From Cytidiella melzeri (taxonomy: Eukaryota; Basidiomycota; Agaricomycetes; Polyporales; Irpicaceae), in the NCBI GenBank assembly GCA_022592445.1, contig JABYQR010000002.1:248001-312000 (forward strand): a stretch of DNA of 64,000 nucleotides. Reading direction: 5' to 3'. Of the stretch, positions 12,268 to 22,888 are shown piece after piece (position 1 is the first letter of the stretch; each line of letters opens with the position of its first letter). Position numbers and translations under genes: made by a program. Below the pieces are notes generated by a model. The model was given only the letters and a program-made list of their open reading frames with translations, was not told where the DNA came from and did no database searches.

Positions 12268-12717
12268 TGTAGTGCTTAGCAAATACCATTAAATATTCCA
12301 ACTGGCCTGTATTTAATGATTACCATTGAATACCAATATCATGTGATGTGTATTGAATAATAATGTATTTAATAGTATTGGTATTGGTTAGTATTGGTAT
12401 TTATTGGTATGTAATGGTAATTAATGATATAGTCAGTGTTTGGGTGATTCAAGTTCAAGTCCTTGCTCAACTGAGTCTCTGATTGTCTTGCATTTATAGC
12501 TAACACATTGTACAATGAACTCATGAAGACAGTAAGATGGTATGCATGACTATTAGTATGCACTATAAGTAGCATCACTGTATATGTTACCACCACTTCA
12601 TTGGAGTTTGGTATGTTCTGTTGTCTTGCAACTGGATAGTGCTACTACATAGACTTTGAACAAATTGGTACATGTATGCTAATACACACAGGTAGCCACA
12701 GCTGCAGTCAATGACAT

Positions 12718-13546
12718 TTACTTGCTCCAGATAGACACACCATTGAGATACTCAATACCCTTGCCAAGCCCAATCTGTAACCACTCCTTTGAGATAACAG
12801 TCTTTGATGCCTTCCTAGCCCCAAGAGATGAACGAGAGTCTCTCATAGTGTGCTTGCATGATGAGAACGGCCTCTCAACCGAGACACTGACACCAGGAAT
12901 TGCAAAAATGTCTCGTGCAATGTGAGAGAGGGTGGGAAAGACCTTTGCATGACTCTACATAGGCAAGTTGGTTAGCAAGGACCACAATTTTGTGTTAAAT
13001 GTGGTACATACCTTCCACCAAGTGAGTACATCCTCATCATCCTGAGGAGAATGTGTACCACTGAGGTAAAGCTCGATCTCAGTTTCCTGATGAGCAGCTG
13101 ATGTGGGTGTGTTGGCAGACTGCAAGGTTGTGGCAAGAGCAGAAGAATACTGGGTATAAACTGAGAAGATGCTCTGCTTGAGCTGCTACTGCCTGATCCC
13201 AGTCTGCTGTCTCAAAATACTTCAGCCGGATAGACGGATGAAGGACTGTGGTTGCAGAGTCATGTCAATTCAGCCTGAATAGCCTAGTGTATATGTACTT
13301 ACCAGCAGCTAGAAGGGGGAACTTTTTCTTTAACACAACCTGCATATGCTTATCAAGCTTTGCAAGTGCCATGGACAATGCCTTTTGCAGATTTGGAGCT
13401 GAAAAGCATGCATCAAGACGACAACTACTGAGAATGTTTTCAAGATGCTTATAGAGTGGAAGAAGTTGTGAAAGTGTTGGAACTTTCTTCTGTGATAGAC
13501 TGCTTGTGAATCCTTTGAATGGCTGTTGAGGTGAAGTGAGAGACAA
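12718..13546 (-). pseudogene. hAT transposase, C-terminal half only
   Basis: Reading down the minus strand I see a helical segment ending KLDKHMQVVLKKKFPLLAAG, then VLHPSIRLKYFETADWDQ, then a stretch ending DEDVLTWWK. After an intron comes the hAT dimerisation motif VFPTLSHIARDIFAIPG continuing into SVSVERPFSSC and RSSLGARKA. The stop is at 12718-12720. Around 13150-13165 the frame must change by one base between DQAVAAQAEHLLS and VYTQYSSALATT, which suggests a disabling indel. The N-terminal zinc finger and first catalytic residues are not found, so no active enzyme is expected. Confidence 0.75.
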
Positions 13547-13795
13547 TCAAACAACAAGTGATGATAGCTAAACTGACTGCTAGTATTTCCACAAGATTCT
13601 CTAAAAATTGTCACCCTTTGGGATCAATGTATAACTTGGCTTGCTTCTGAAAAGCTGCTGCTCTTTTCTTGCCTCGTAGCCCGTCAGGCAGTGTGTTAAC
13701 CCAGAATGGAATAGCCTAGGATAAGATTAGTGCAGAGTCAAAGTTCTCTGGAGAATGCCAAGAATGCCCTGCTCAATCTCTGCCAGAGTATGCAA

Positions 13796-14150
13796 CATGA
13801 AAACTTGTACATAGATGCATGAGCAGTGCAAAACATAGGGAACAGCTTGTATAAGTGGAGAGCCAAAGATCAAACCAACATAGCTGGAACACATAGTTGC
13901 AACACTATGAAACATGTATGAATACATGAGCAGTGCAAAACAGGGGCAGTACAAATGATTAAGGTAGCTACACAACATGAAAACTTGTACATAGATGCAT
14001 GAGCAGTGCAAAACATAGGGAACAGTCTGTATAAGTGAAGAGACAAAGATAAAAAAACAACATAGCTGGAACATCAACAAATGTGTATGAGTACATGAGC
14101 AGTGCAAAACAAAGGCAGTGCAAATGATTAAGGTAGCTATGCAGCATTGA
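13796..14150. repeat. Two-copy tandem repeat inside the hAT element (about 180-base unit)
   Basis: A unit beginning AACATGAAAACTTGTACATA recurs exactly 180 bases later (13796 and 13976), with a few substitutions and small indels. Each unit also carries the string GAGCAGTGCAAAAC twice. The repeat happens to keep a minus-strand frame open that is rich in Cys, His and Phe, but the codon pattern follows the repeat and I do not regard it as a gene. Confidence 0.7.
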
Positions 14151-14411
14151 AAAACTGTGTATGGGTGCATGAACAGTGCAAATTGTAGGAAAGAGGCTGT
14201 ACATACATGCATGTGCTCAAAACTTGTCACATGCATAATATTCTAGAATACCATTAAATATAGGGATAGTATTGTATTGTATTGTAATGTATTGTATTGT
14301 ATTTAATGGTAATTGTATTCTAAAAAGAATTCCACAAGCGAGTATTTAATGGGTATTTAATGATATTCTGAGATTATATTGCATTATAATGGTATTTTTG
14401 CGGAGCACTGG

Positions 14412-15446
14412 TCTGGTGTACTTCGCGGAGAGGGGTAGGGATCACTCCCACGTGACGTCGATAGAGCCCATCATCGAGCGCCTAGATAATTGCAACGTCC
14501 GCGCGACGAGCACTTTGTTTTTCCGTACCACCGCGAATCCATTTTTGTTCCTCCCTTCTGCCTGATACTCGTGCGATAATATCCTCAACATGCAAGCCTC
14601 TGATTTTCTTGACAACGGTGACCCTTTTTTCAACCTCGACGACGACGACAACGAATATCACGATGGAGAAGTCGAGCCATTGCCACCGGAAGCCCAGATG
14701 CATGTCGACAACTCTTTCAAAACCGCGGGAGGGCCGCTTGCTCGAATGACCTTATTCATGAGCCACCTAAGTACCCTTACCAATGCAGCTATCGCCCTCA
14801 AGATGGCCAGCATCATCGAGCATATGGCCTCACTGCAGATGGACGTCACCACCTTCCTACATTTCTTGAGTTGGAATTTGAAGGTACCCGTTGACATGAA
14901 GCATGAGGAGGGAACTATCAGGTATGTACTCAAATACAATAAGTTGTATTCATTTGACCTCAACTCTCGTCAAGATACGCTCGAACAGCGCTCATGCATA
15001 GCGAACAGCTGCCCGGCATCCTCAAGAACTGGCACAAGCCGCCACGACCACACAGCTGGGGTGTTCGCACTACGGCTGCTCGTAACGCTATGGACAATTG
15101 GGCGTTGGAGAATGTGACGGCACGCATCAATTGCGAGATGCGATTATTTGCGCCTCAGCTTTTGTCGCCGCCGCAGGACATCACTGAAGAATCCCAGCTT
15201 CAATCTCTACGAGTCGTCTGTGGGCTCGGGGATTGAGAGTACACACTAATCAACTTTCTTGGCATTAGTTTATGACTATACAAATGAAATGGCCTCCAAG
15301 CTTTGTCGATAGGATCGACAGTGGCCAGTCTTGAATTACTTTACTGTACGGCCACTTGGCGCTTGCAACGGACGTGTGTGTGGTGAATGCGATCAGATAC
15401 ATCACGTGGGGGTGATCACTACCCCTCTCTACGAAATTCACCAGAT
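14412..15446. mobile_element. Candidate DNA transposon carrying a DUF6589-type fragment, bounded by about 45-base inverted repeats
   Basis: The sequence at 14412-14457 and the reverse complement of 15401-15446 align without gaps at most positions. The shared core is GAGAGGGGTAG, GATCAC and CCCACGTGA, and both begin TCTGGTG. This terminal-inverted-repeat pair brackets the DUF6589-type reading frame. The hAT element above is inserted in the outermost bases of the left repeat, so the left arm continues upstream of 12262. I see no clear target duplication, and the outer limits are uncertain. Confidence 0.55.
14590..15236 (+). CDS. Truncated DUF6589-like protein, N-terminal part
   Basis: Two exons (14590-14921 and 14975-15236) join in frame to about 197 residues. 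The first half is acidic (DNGDPFFNLDDDDNEYHDGE). The second half carries KMASIIEHMASLQMDVTTFL and RTALMHSEQLPGILKNWHKP, which resemble the N-terminal region of the large multi-copy Agaricomycete proteins containing DUF6589. The long C-terminal DUF6589 domain is missing: the frame ends soon after the region QLLSPPQDITEESQ. I read it as the truncated cargo of the surrounding inverted-repeat element. It may be inactive, although the remaining frame has no internal stop. Confidence 0.55.
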
Positions 15447-15548
15447 GTTTAGCAGCCTCTCCGTCTTCTCTTTTTCGAACCCCGCCCCCAAATAGGCAAA
15501 GCTAAACGGCTGGTTCCGAGACTAGATGTGGCGGGATCAGAACTGGTA
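15237..15548. other. Right end of the DUF6589 element and spacer
   Basis: Holds the right inverted repeat (15401-15446) and about 100 bases of spacer before the next element. No coding region is supported. Confidence 0.5.
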
Positions 15549-16240
15549 CTATGCTTTAGGTACTGTTCGTAAAACTTCGGCGCTCAGCCCATTGCGCTGA
15601 ACATTCTCAACAAACATAGATAAAAAGTACATGGACGTATACCTGTGCATCTGTTTAACACACTGTAATTTTTCAGACAGTTTAGAGAGGAAGAGAGGGC
15701 TACGGCAGGATGCCGGCGAAGGGCATAAAATACATGGGGCGTTCGTAAAAATGTCACGGTTAGTCACACCGGCTCGAGGCGGCAGATTATCAAGACTTAT
15801 TATATGTAGTGCTGCCATCAACACGTTTATACGACGAGGCTGCAATATGCGTCTCAGCGGAGCTTGAACCGCGCTCTTTGCGAAGTCACGCATCGTTCTA
15901 CATTGCTCGTAAAAGCCACTATGCACATGTACTTTGAGTAATCGGGCTGCTGGAGCAGATTCTCATGTGAATTCGGTCACTTTGCTTCACCAAGTATTTT
16001 GAAAAATATCCAGTGCATCAGCCAGAATCTCTTCCCATCAGTCCAAGGAGAGCCCAGAAACTCACTGCATCGTCTTCAGCAACTCCACGTCTGACAAATA
16101 AAATACTTCTTTCACGTCAAAAACCCTCGGTAGAAGTCCTTATCTACATGCAATATACTCAGAATTTCTGGAGGTGCACAAGAGTTGAAAGAAGCAGTGT
16201 TCGTAAAACCAAGCGTTTACGAACAGTACCTAAAGCATAG
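15549..16240. mobile_element. MITE of about 692 bases with terminal inverted repeats and TA target duplication
   Basis: The left end reads CTATGCTTTAGGTACTGTTC and the right end is its reverse complement, continuing for about 25 bases on each side. TA dinucleotides at 15547-15548 and 16241-16242 flank it, as expected for Tc1/mariner-type mobility. The motif GTTCGTAAAA also occurs internally (about 15740 and 16200). No transposase is recognisable inside, so it is a non-autonomous element. Confidence 0.8.
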
Positions 16241-16461
16241 TAAGTAAAATTTGTTACTGGGAGTAAGTAAGTAAGAAAGTGAAACGATCAATGGCTGTGC
16301 TAGATGTGTTGATGAACGCTTTGCACGCTCATCATTGCATCACGGCCCGCTTCAGCGCTAATACCGTCGACGCCCGCCGCAGATCACGCAGCGCGCATCT
16401 CTCACTTATTCCTCCACCGACCCCGTCGCTGGGCTTCGCTCTTATACCCTTTCCACCACCC

Positions 16462-19400
16462 ATGTCTCAGGCAAAGCTGTACGTGTCCCATCTGGTCCTT
16501 AACCGTGCATTTGTGCTAACTATCATGCAGGACATTGCGACCGCCCCCAAATGTAGACTTTGTGCAAGGTAGGCACTGAAACGCAAGACCCAATCAGCCC
16601 ATCGTTGACGTTCCGCCAACAGGTTATCCAGGCATACCACCTGGTGCACCAGACCGTCCACAAGCAGCAGTCAAAGGTGTACGTTCCCACATTCTGTACA
16701 TGTCTACGCCCATTGACAAAGCCCGTGACCTAAGGCGATCGAGGTACGAGTAGGCCCAGCAGGCGTCAAGGCAAAATGGGTCAGGATAGAGCTGAGAAAG
16801 ATAGAGACCTTGCCGGGAGGTGGATTGGCGAACACGTTCTTCGATTTTGTCGGCCAGAGCCCCCTGAACTTGTGGCAGTCTCAAGGAGAGTACTCCCCTC
16901 TGTCGACGGTGAGTGGTTCAGGGAGCGTTCTCTGCAGCATTCGCGGAATTAATCGCGCTACTCTCCAATGACAGCAAGATTTTCCATTTTACATTCGGAT
17001 ACCAGAGTCTATCCCACCTAGCATCGCATTGGAGAAGGGCGGTACGTGTGGGAAACATTGGTCATTAGCGCGAATACTCATAGCATATTGAACAGCTGGT
17101 GTCAAGTACGAACTTATAGCGACTCTATGCATCAAGGGCAAAAAGTGAGTGCGGCGTTGATGACGTTACATTATTGCTGACAACATGCATGTACCCTGGC
17201 AGGGGCTTCTTCCGTCGTGATAAACATGTCGTCATTTCAACTTCTGCACCAATCATCGTTGACAAGCACGAACTGCACTCGACCTGGCCAGTGTACGCAC
17301 AACCCGAAACTCGGAATATTAGTCAAGATGGCGTCACGCTTACCGTGGACCGCACACACACCTGCTATGGACCAGGCGATCGCATTAGCGTGAACGCAAC
17401 CGTCAAGTCTGATACTGCACACACGGTGATTTTGAGGGGTTTCGAGTTTGCTCTGCGAGAGACGACAGTCTTCCGTCCAGGCGGGACTGCGTCTGGGAAG
17501 AGAAGTGCACCACAGGTGAAGATGAACATTGTTGGGGAGCAAAAGGTTCCAGTTAATGCCACACTGTACGGAGGGGCGATGCACAAGGCTGAGCTGGCTG
17601 TAACCATTCCCGAGCGACACACAACGACAACTCTTAACGCTGCCCGACATATCGACATCACGTACGTTTTGACTGTGAGAGCGTTGTTGAGCACAGGGCA
17701 GCCAATCATGATGGACCTTCCTGTCATTATCTCCAACTGGCCCAAGTAAGTTCTCTCGCAAACTTTGGTCGCGCATTGCACTGAACGTCATCTAGGTCTG
17801 TGTCTGTTGCAGCGGTTCGGTGAGTCCGATCTGTTTATTGCTTGACTCCGTCCTGACCGTCCGTTCGCAGACGAATTGGCCTCGCTTCGAACGTTTCTTC
17901 CCATACACCGGGGGCTCAGCAGCAACAGCTAGCCCAGCACATTATCTCACCTTCCACTATTGGGGCGAGTCTTAATCAGCCAAACGTCACGCCCAGCCCT
18001 CAGCGACAGCCAATCGGAAACGGGTACCCTGTCGCCGCCCCAGCGAGCTCTACAACCACTGAATCTATCACAACTCCAGAAGTCACTCGAAACTACAATA
18101 CTGCGCCTACCATTGGTGGACTCAGCAGAGTGGACGAGTTTGGGCGGACTTACGGCGCAAGTAGCGACAACGAACCCCAGATCCAGACCATTGGCGGACC
18201 AGCGAGGCCATTCGTCGAAGGTGAAACTCCGAGAGCTAGGGCCAGGTCTAACACTGCGAATACGGCGAACAGATTGACCGTGACGAACTTTGTTGACAAC
18301 GACATGCCTGATGAGGTGAGGCAGCAGATCGCAGCGAGGACACACTCTCGTCAGGGATCTTTCACTGGGCGGGCGGCGCGTACGAACGGCGCGTGGATCT
18401 CGGCGGAAGAAGAGAAGAAGAGGTTGTACGAGAATGCGCAAGCGAAGGTGGAAGCAGCTCATCAAGGGAACATACCAAGAGCGATGAGCCCAGAGGTATG
18501 TAGAGTTTGCGCTGCGTAGAGATAGCGTCGCTGATAGACCTTTCTTAGGTTGAGACCTCGCAGCTTTCACGCAGCGGCACTTCGAATACAGTACCGAATG
18601 GCAGCATTACAGGGTCTACACGCTCTGCGTGGCCCACAGCTGAGGAGGAGAAGGCGAGGCTTTTCCACCAAGCACAGGATGCCGTTCGCAGGATACAGGG
18701 ATCTAACGAGGCAGGCAATGTCTCACCTCCGCCTGAGTCAACTCATTCCCGCAACGGCTCCATCAACGCTCAACCTGGTATGTCTGCTGGTGCTGCGCTG
18801 TACCAGCAAGCCATGTCGTCCGTGTCGCGCAACACGTCAGCTGCTTCCTCGGCTGTGGTATCGCCATCACCCATAAAACGCCCAAACGCGAACTACCTGA
18901 CTGCCGACGAGGAAAAGGCAGCATTGAAGCGGTACTACGACGCGAAGGCTGCCGTAGGTCGTACTCAGGCTTCTGCTTACGATCCTATTCCGGAGTCTTC
19001 AAAGTCGACACCATACTCGGCTCCTGTAGCTTACGACGCTCTGTACCCGCCCAGCTCCTCTCCAGCACCCCCCGCTAACAGCCCACCTCCACCTCGCCCT
19101 GGAGAACTGCCTCCTGCTTTCAGTCCTGGTCCGAATGGTCAGCCTCAATATTTGTCTGAGAAGGAGAAGCTCCGTCGTGCATACGAAGCACAGGACAATG
19201 CAGCGCTAGCGGCCAGAGCGATCTCGACTGGTCCTATTCCGATGAATGGACCTCCTACGGCGTCTGCACCTCCAGACTATGCGCCCTCTCCTTTACCCTT
19301 CACCCAGCAGATACCGCCTATGCCGAATGGCGTCAACAATGCCCTCTCTGAAAAGGAGATACTGAGGCGCAAGTTTGAGCAGCAAGATGCTGCTGCTTTG

Positions 19401-19943
19401 GGCAATCGGACTCCACCTGCTACCCCTGCTCGAACCTTTGATGAACGTCGAACGCTTCCGACACCGCGTGCACAACCTACTCCCCCCGGATCAGCCACCA
19501 GCCCACGGCCCTTGACCGCCGTGGAAGAAAAGGCTCGGTTGAGAGCGATGTACGCAGCAGAAGAGCGGGGAGCGTTAACACCCTCTACGCCTCCGATGTC
19601 GCCCCCAATCTACTCTAACGGTTACAACCACCTGAACGGGTCAAACGTTTCTCGACAGGGCAGCATAACTTCAGTGGCCACTGACCACAGTCGGATCCCG
19701 CCCCCGCCACCTCTCGCGCCACGTCCTCCAAAGGAGTACATCCACGAAACGCAGGAGGAGGATCAGAGAATTTCGGCTCAGATTCAGGCGATCGACAAGG
19801 ACAGTGACGCCGTCGGCAACGGCGGCGGTGTTGCTCCTTCCACGACGGTGCGCTTGAGCCAGGAGCCTCAGTCGCCCTATGCTTCGTATCACGGTGGATC
19901 GCGTCCGCCTTTACCTCCAAAGTTCGGCTTGGATGACCCATGA
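16462..19943 (+). CDS. Arrestin-fold protein with repeated helical C-terminal motifs
   Basis: Ten exons (16462-16478, 16531-16568, 16623-16678, 16735-16908, 16975-17041, 17096-17144, 17203-17745, 17796-17819, 17871-18495, 18549-19943) give 995 residues with the frame closed. Residues 1 to about 330 form an arrestin N plus arrestin C fold, seen in strands such as GDRISVNATVKSDTAHTVILR and HIDITYVLTVRALL. In fungi such proteins act as adaptors for ubiquitin-dependent endocytosis of membrane transporters. The remaining two thirds are low-complexity, rich in Pro and Ser, with six copies of a short helical motif of the form EEKxxLxxxYxAxxA (for example SAEEEKKRLYENAQ and TAVEEKARLRAMYAA). A polyproline tract (PPPPPLAPRPPK) lies near the end. 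I see no clear PPxY motif. The exon 3 donor at 16678 was chosen because it restores VKGAIEVRVGP. Confidence 0.88.
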
Positions 19944-20413
19944 TGAGGTCTTTGATCTAAAAATATCCAATTGCGCATCTCTACTCTCATTTAGCTGTCT
20001 CTTCAATTTTCTTGCTTGCTTTCTCTGTTCTCTCCGTCTCGCTCACTCTCTCTTTCGTCGGTCCCCTCGATCTGTTTTGTTTTACTTAATTAACTGCACG
20101 TTCCATTCATTATTGTTGTTTTTGTGAAGGTTTGTTTTTGTGAAGGAAGAGTGGCCATGGCTGGTGCACGGTGGTGGTCTTCGGTTTAGTGTTGTGTTTT
20201 TTTAACGGTTGAAGTTTATATATACACATACTATACCATGATTGTTTAGATCCTGCAAGCGGCCGCGGTCGGTTCTGTTCTCTTGCGTAAGGCGCACGTA
20301 GCATTACACTATATATATATTCGGTACAAGTACAGCATACGTACAGATCTATATATCCCCCCAGCACACATGTATCCCAATACTTCAGATACCATGCCAG
20401 CCATTTCTTTTCC
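19944..20413. other. Intergenic region between convergent genes
   Basis: Shared 3' flank of the arrestin-like gene and HSF1. It is pyrimidine-rich, with a 16-base tandem duplication (TTTGTTTTTGTGAAGG-like, about 20116-20146) and short TATATA runs near 20217 and 20313. No gene is supported. Confidence 0.5.
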
Positions 20414-22568
20414 TTATCGTTCCCTCCTCACTTTCGAGGACTGAACTCCGGTAGTATCTGAGGATACGAGCTGGGAAGGAAGATCTGCGGCGTCCGATTT
20501 ACGTTTCGAGCCCACCTTCGGCGGTGGTTGCTCGTGTGGATCGGGCAAGGACGCCGTGTCGGACGAAACGTCGTCCAGGAACGCTGCGAGTTCGTCCGTC
20601 GAGGCGTCGCCAATCGTTGTGCCGTGAATTGGCGTGGACGGATCGTAACGACTCGTCACATCCGTGAATGCTGTGTCTGTGTTACTCTTCGACGACAGCT
20701 CGTTTAGGAACGCTTCAAAGTCGAAGTCGGAAGAAAGGTCCGACGGCAAAGGGTTACTGGTGGATACGTCGACGTTCATCGCCGAAGGATCGGTCGGCGG
20801 TGGTGTAGCCGACACGGCAGAGGTATCGAGGCCGAGATTGTGGATTAGGGAGTTGAGACTGAACTGCAGTGCGTCAACGTCCGCGTCAATCTCAGAAGCG
20901 GCGTGGTAACTCTTCTGGAGACGATTTGCATTTTCGACGAGGGGCTCGAGTGCGGGGCTTTCATCTTTAGTTATTAGTGGGCCCAACATTGCAGGAGCAA
21001 GAGCAGATTGGGAGGCGGATGAAGAAGGGATGTCGGTGTGAAAACGTGAGAGATCGTAAGCACTGGGGTCGTAAGTCGCTACTTGATGAGTAAAGAGGCG
21101 AGGGTCAAGAGAAGTCGAGCCTGCCTTGTCAGAATCTGGGAGAGGTATTGATGGGGCAGGGGAATTCTGCTGAACAGCCAAAGCTTGCATGAGACGTTGC
21201 ATTTGAGACGGGGAGTTCAGGATGTTTTGCAGCATTGCAGACCACTCAGCACCATTTGCTTGTGAGGCTTGTGTAGTGGATACGGACATAGTCGGTGTAC
21301 TTTCACTATGCTCATCGTGTCGTACTCCCGATCCGTTTGCGAGCGAGGTAGTTGACGGTGGAGGAGCGTCTGAATGTATACGAGACAGACTATCGATGGG
21401 CCGTAAAGTAGCAGGAGGTCGAAAAGACGACGAGATGTCAGTAATTGTAGGACCCAAACCGTCGCTTGGAGCAATAGAGGGTGATCGAGGTGAGTTTATG
21501 GTTTCGGGTGTTTCGATTGAAGCATACAGATGCACTAGGTGCAATCGTGATCAACGCCAATCCAATGAAGGCAGGAGCGAGCAACTCACTAGGGTCTATA
21601 GGCTCAGCTTGATGCTTTCCTCTATGACTTTCGTCATCATCCTCAACCTCCTCGACCAATGCCGCCTTTCGCTTCGCTAGAACGCCATCGTGTTCAATCA
21701 TTAGACGCTGTCGTTTCCGGGGCATGACAGGGGGTGGACTGTGGGAACCATCTTGTTTGACCGCGTCTGCAGAGTTCCCAAAGACTCCAGCAAGAAACTT
21801 CAAGATACGATTTATAGTATCCTGATGTTTCTTGTGGCGTTCCCGAGCAGCCAGGGCCTCTTGCCACAGATATTGATTGGAGGATTTCAACTCGTTCAGG
21901 TCCGAGGATATCGCTTGCTGGTGTCGTTTGATAGCAGAAATGCCGTTCATGATCGAATTGACGTCCAGCACTTGTCCCGGTGTGAGATTGGACAGCGCAG
22001 TGGGCGGGGCGACGCCATCGCTGACCTCCACAGGTATATCGTCTCCTGCGCCTTGAGCAGACTGTTTCTTGCGCTGGATCAGACAAAGAAGATCAGGCTG
22101 ACCACGATGGAAGTGAGGATGCTCAAAGTGCCACGTTTCAGTATCCCCCTCACTTTTCAGAACGCCTTGCTGCAGATGAGGGATCTTGTGAAAGCCGTAC
22201 ATGTTCAATTGCCTAACGAAGGAGGTGAACTTTTCATGCTTGAACCACCTTCCGAGGACCTCACGACGCAAGCGTTCATGGTCGAGGACTACAAGATATG
22301 AATGAGAGATGTCCATGGCTACGAACGTATGCCGCACCGTAAAACGAGTCTCCGTTCTCTGACCACCTTATAAGATCATGGTTCTTCTCGTCACTGACAA
22401 TTCTAAGTATCGATATGTCAGGAAATTGTAGCCATAGGTAGTGAACAGCTGGACGCACTGGTATAGTTTCTGTAGGAACGGCGGAACAACCTTCTGTGCT
22501 GCCTTGCTCAAATGAGTAGATTCTCCCCTGGTCGCTCTAGCCACTGCAAGTTGCTGGTCTGCAGACAT
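20414..22568 (-). CDS. HSF1: Heat shock transcription factor, HSF1 type
   Basis: Four exons on the minus strand (22459-22568, 22338-22402, 21590-22288, 20414-21534) join to 664 residues. The HSF DNA-binding domain spans about residues 26-130: VVPPFLQKLYQ, then IRWSENGDSFYVLD, RWFKHEKFTSFVRQLNMYGF and HFHRGQPDLLCLI. This winged-helix domain binds nGAAn arrays in stress-gene promoters. It is followed by a heptad-type coiled coil (about 185-245, NGISAIKRHQQAISSDLNEL) for trimerisation. A basic patch (PRKRQRLM) could serve as a nuclear signal. The long acidic, Ser-rich C-terminus fits an activation region. No response-regulator domain is present, so it is not Skn7. Confidence 0.93.
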
Positions 22569-22888
22569 ACGTGGTCTGTCGTTGTATTTCTACGCTATCA
22601 ACGCGTTCACGATGACCGAGAGGATAACCGAGGATGGTGAAGGTGGTAGGATGAGGGAAAGCGGGATGGTCAAGACGCAAGCGTACTTGGCGCCCAAATA
22701 TCCGAGGTACAGTATTTCATGCCGGAATGCCGTATGCTCTACATACGAAGAGTTCATACTTGGCTCGCCGTGCATTTCATCGCATTTGCTGACTGGCATA
22801 CCGATAGTTCTATTGGTTGATGTGTTCAACATGTACAAACATTTTATGTCGATTATGAGCAGCAACACTCGTGCTTCGCATCCGCGGG
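22569..22888. other. Spacer between COG6 3' end and HSF1 start
   Basis: About 320 bases that must hold the HSF1 promoter and COG6 3' end. I saw no clear tandem GAA repeats that would mark HSF self-regulation, and no gene. Confidence 0.4.

Larger units (their letters stand above)
12270..14410 (-). mobile_element. hAT-type DNA transposon, decayed, with 8-base target duplication
   Basis: The element is flanked by perfect 8-base direct repeats GTCTGGTG (12262-12269 and 14411-14418), the size expected for hAT. Its ends are inverted: TAGTGCTTAGCAAATACCAT on the left against CAGTGCTCCGCAAAAATACC on the right read in reverse complement. Both subterminal regions are packed with TATTTAATGG-like strings in both directions, as in many hAT ends. 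Inside, the minus strand encodes the C-terminal half of a transposase; the N-terminal half is absent and that space holds a non-coding tandem repeat. The element is therefore probably non-autonomous. Confidence 0.9.

Noticed and set aside
13727..14236. 169-codon minus-strand frame rich in Cys, His and Phe
   Set aside because: It coincides with the 180-base tandem repeat in the hAT element; the open frame follows from the repeat.
15549..15926. 125-codon minus-strand frame in the MITE
   Set aside because: It ends in the terminal inverted repeat, and a similar short tail (RTVPKA) arises at the other end from the same repeat; no transposase motif.
20414..22568. Skn7-type regulator
   Set aside because: There is an HSF-type DNA-binding domain but no receiver domain with its phospho-Asp.
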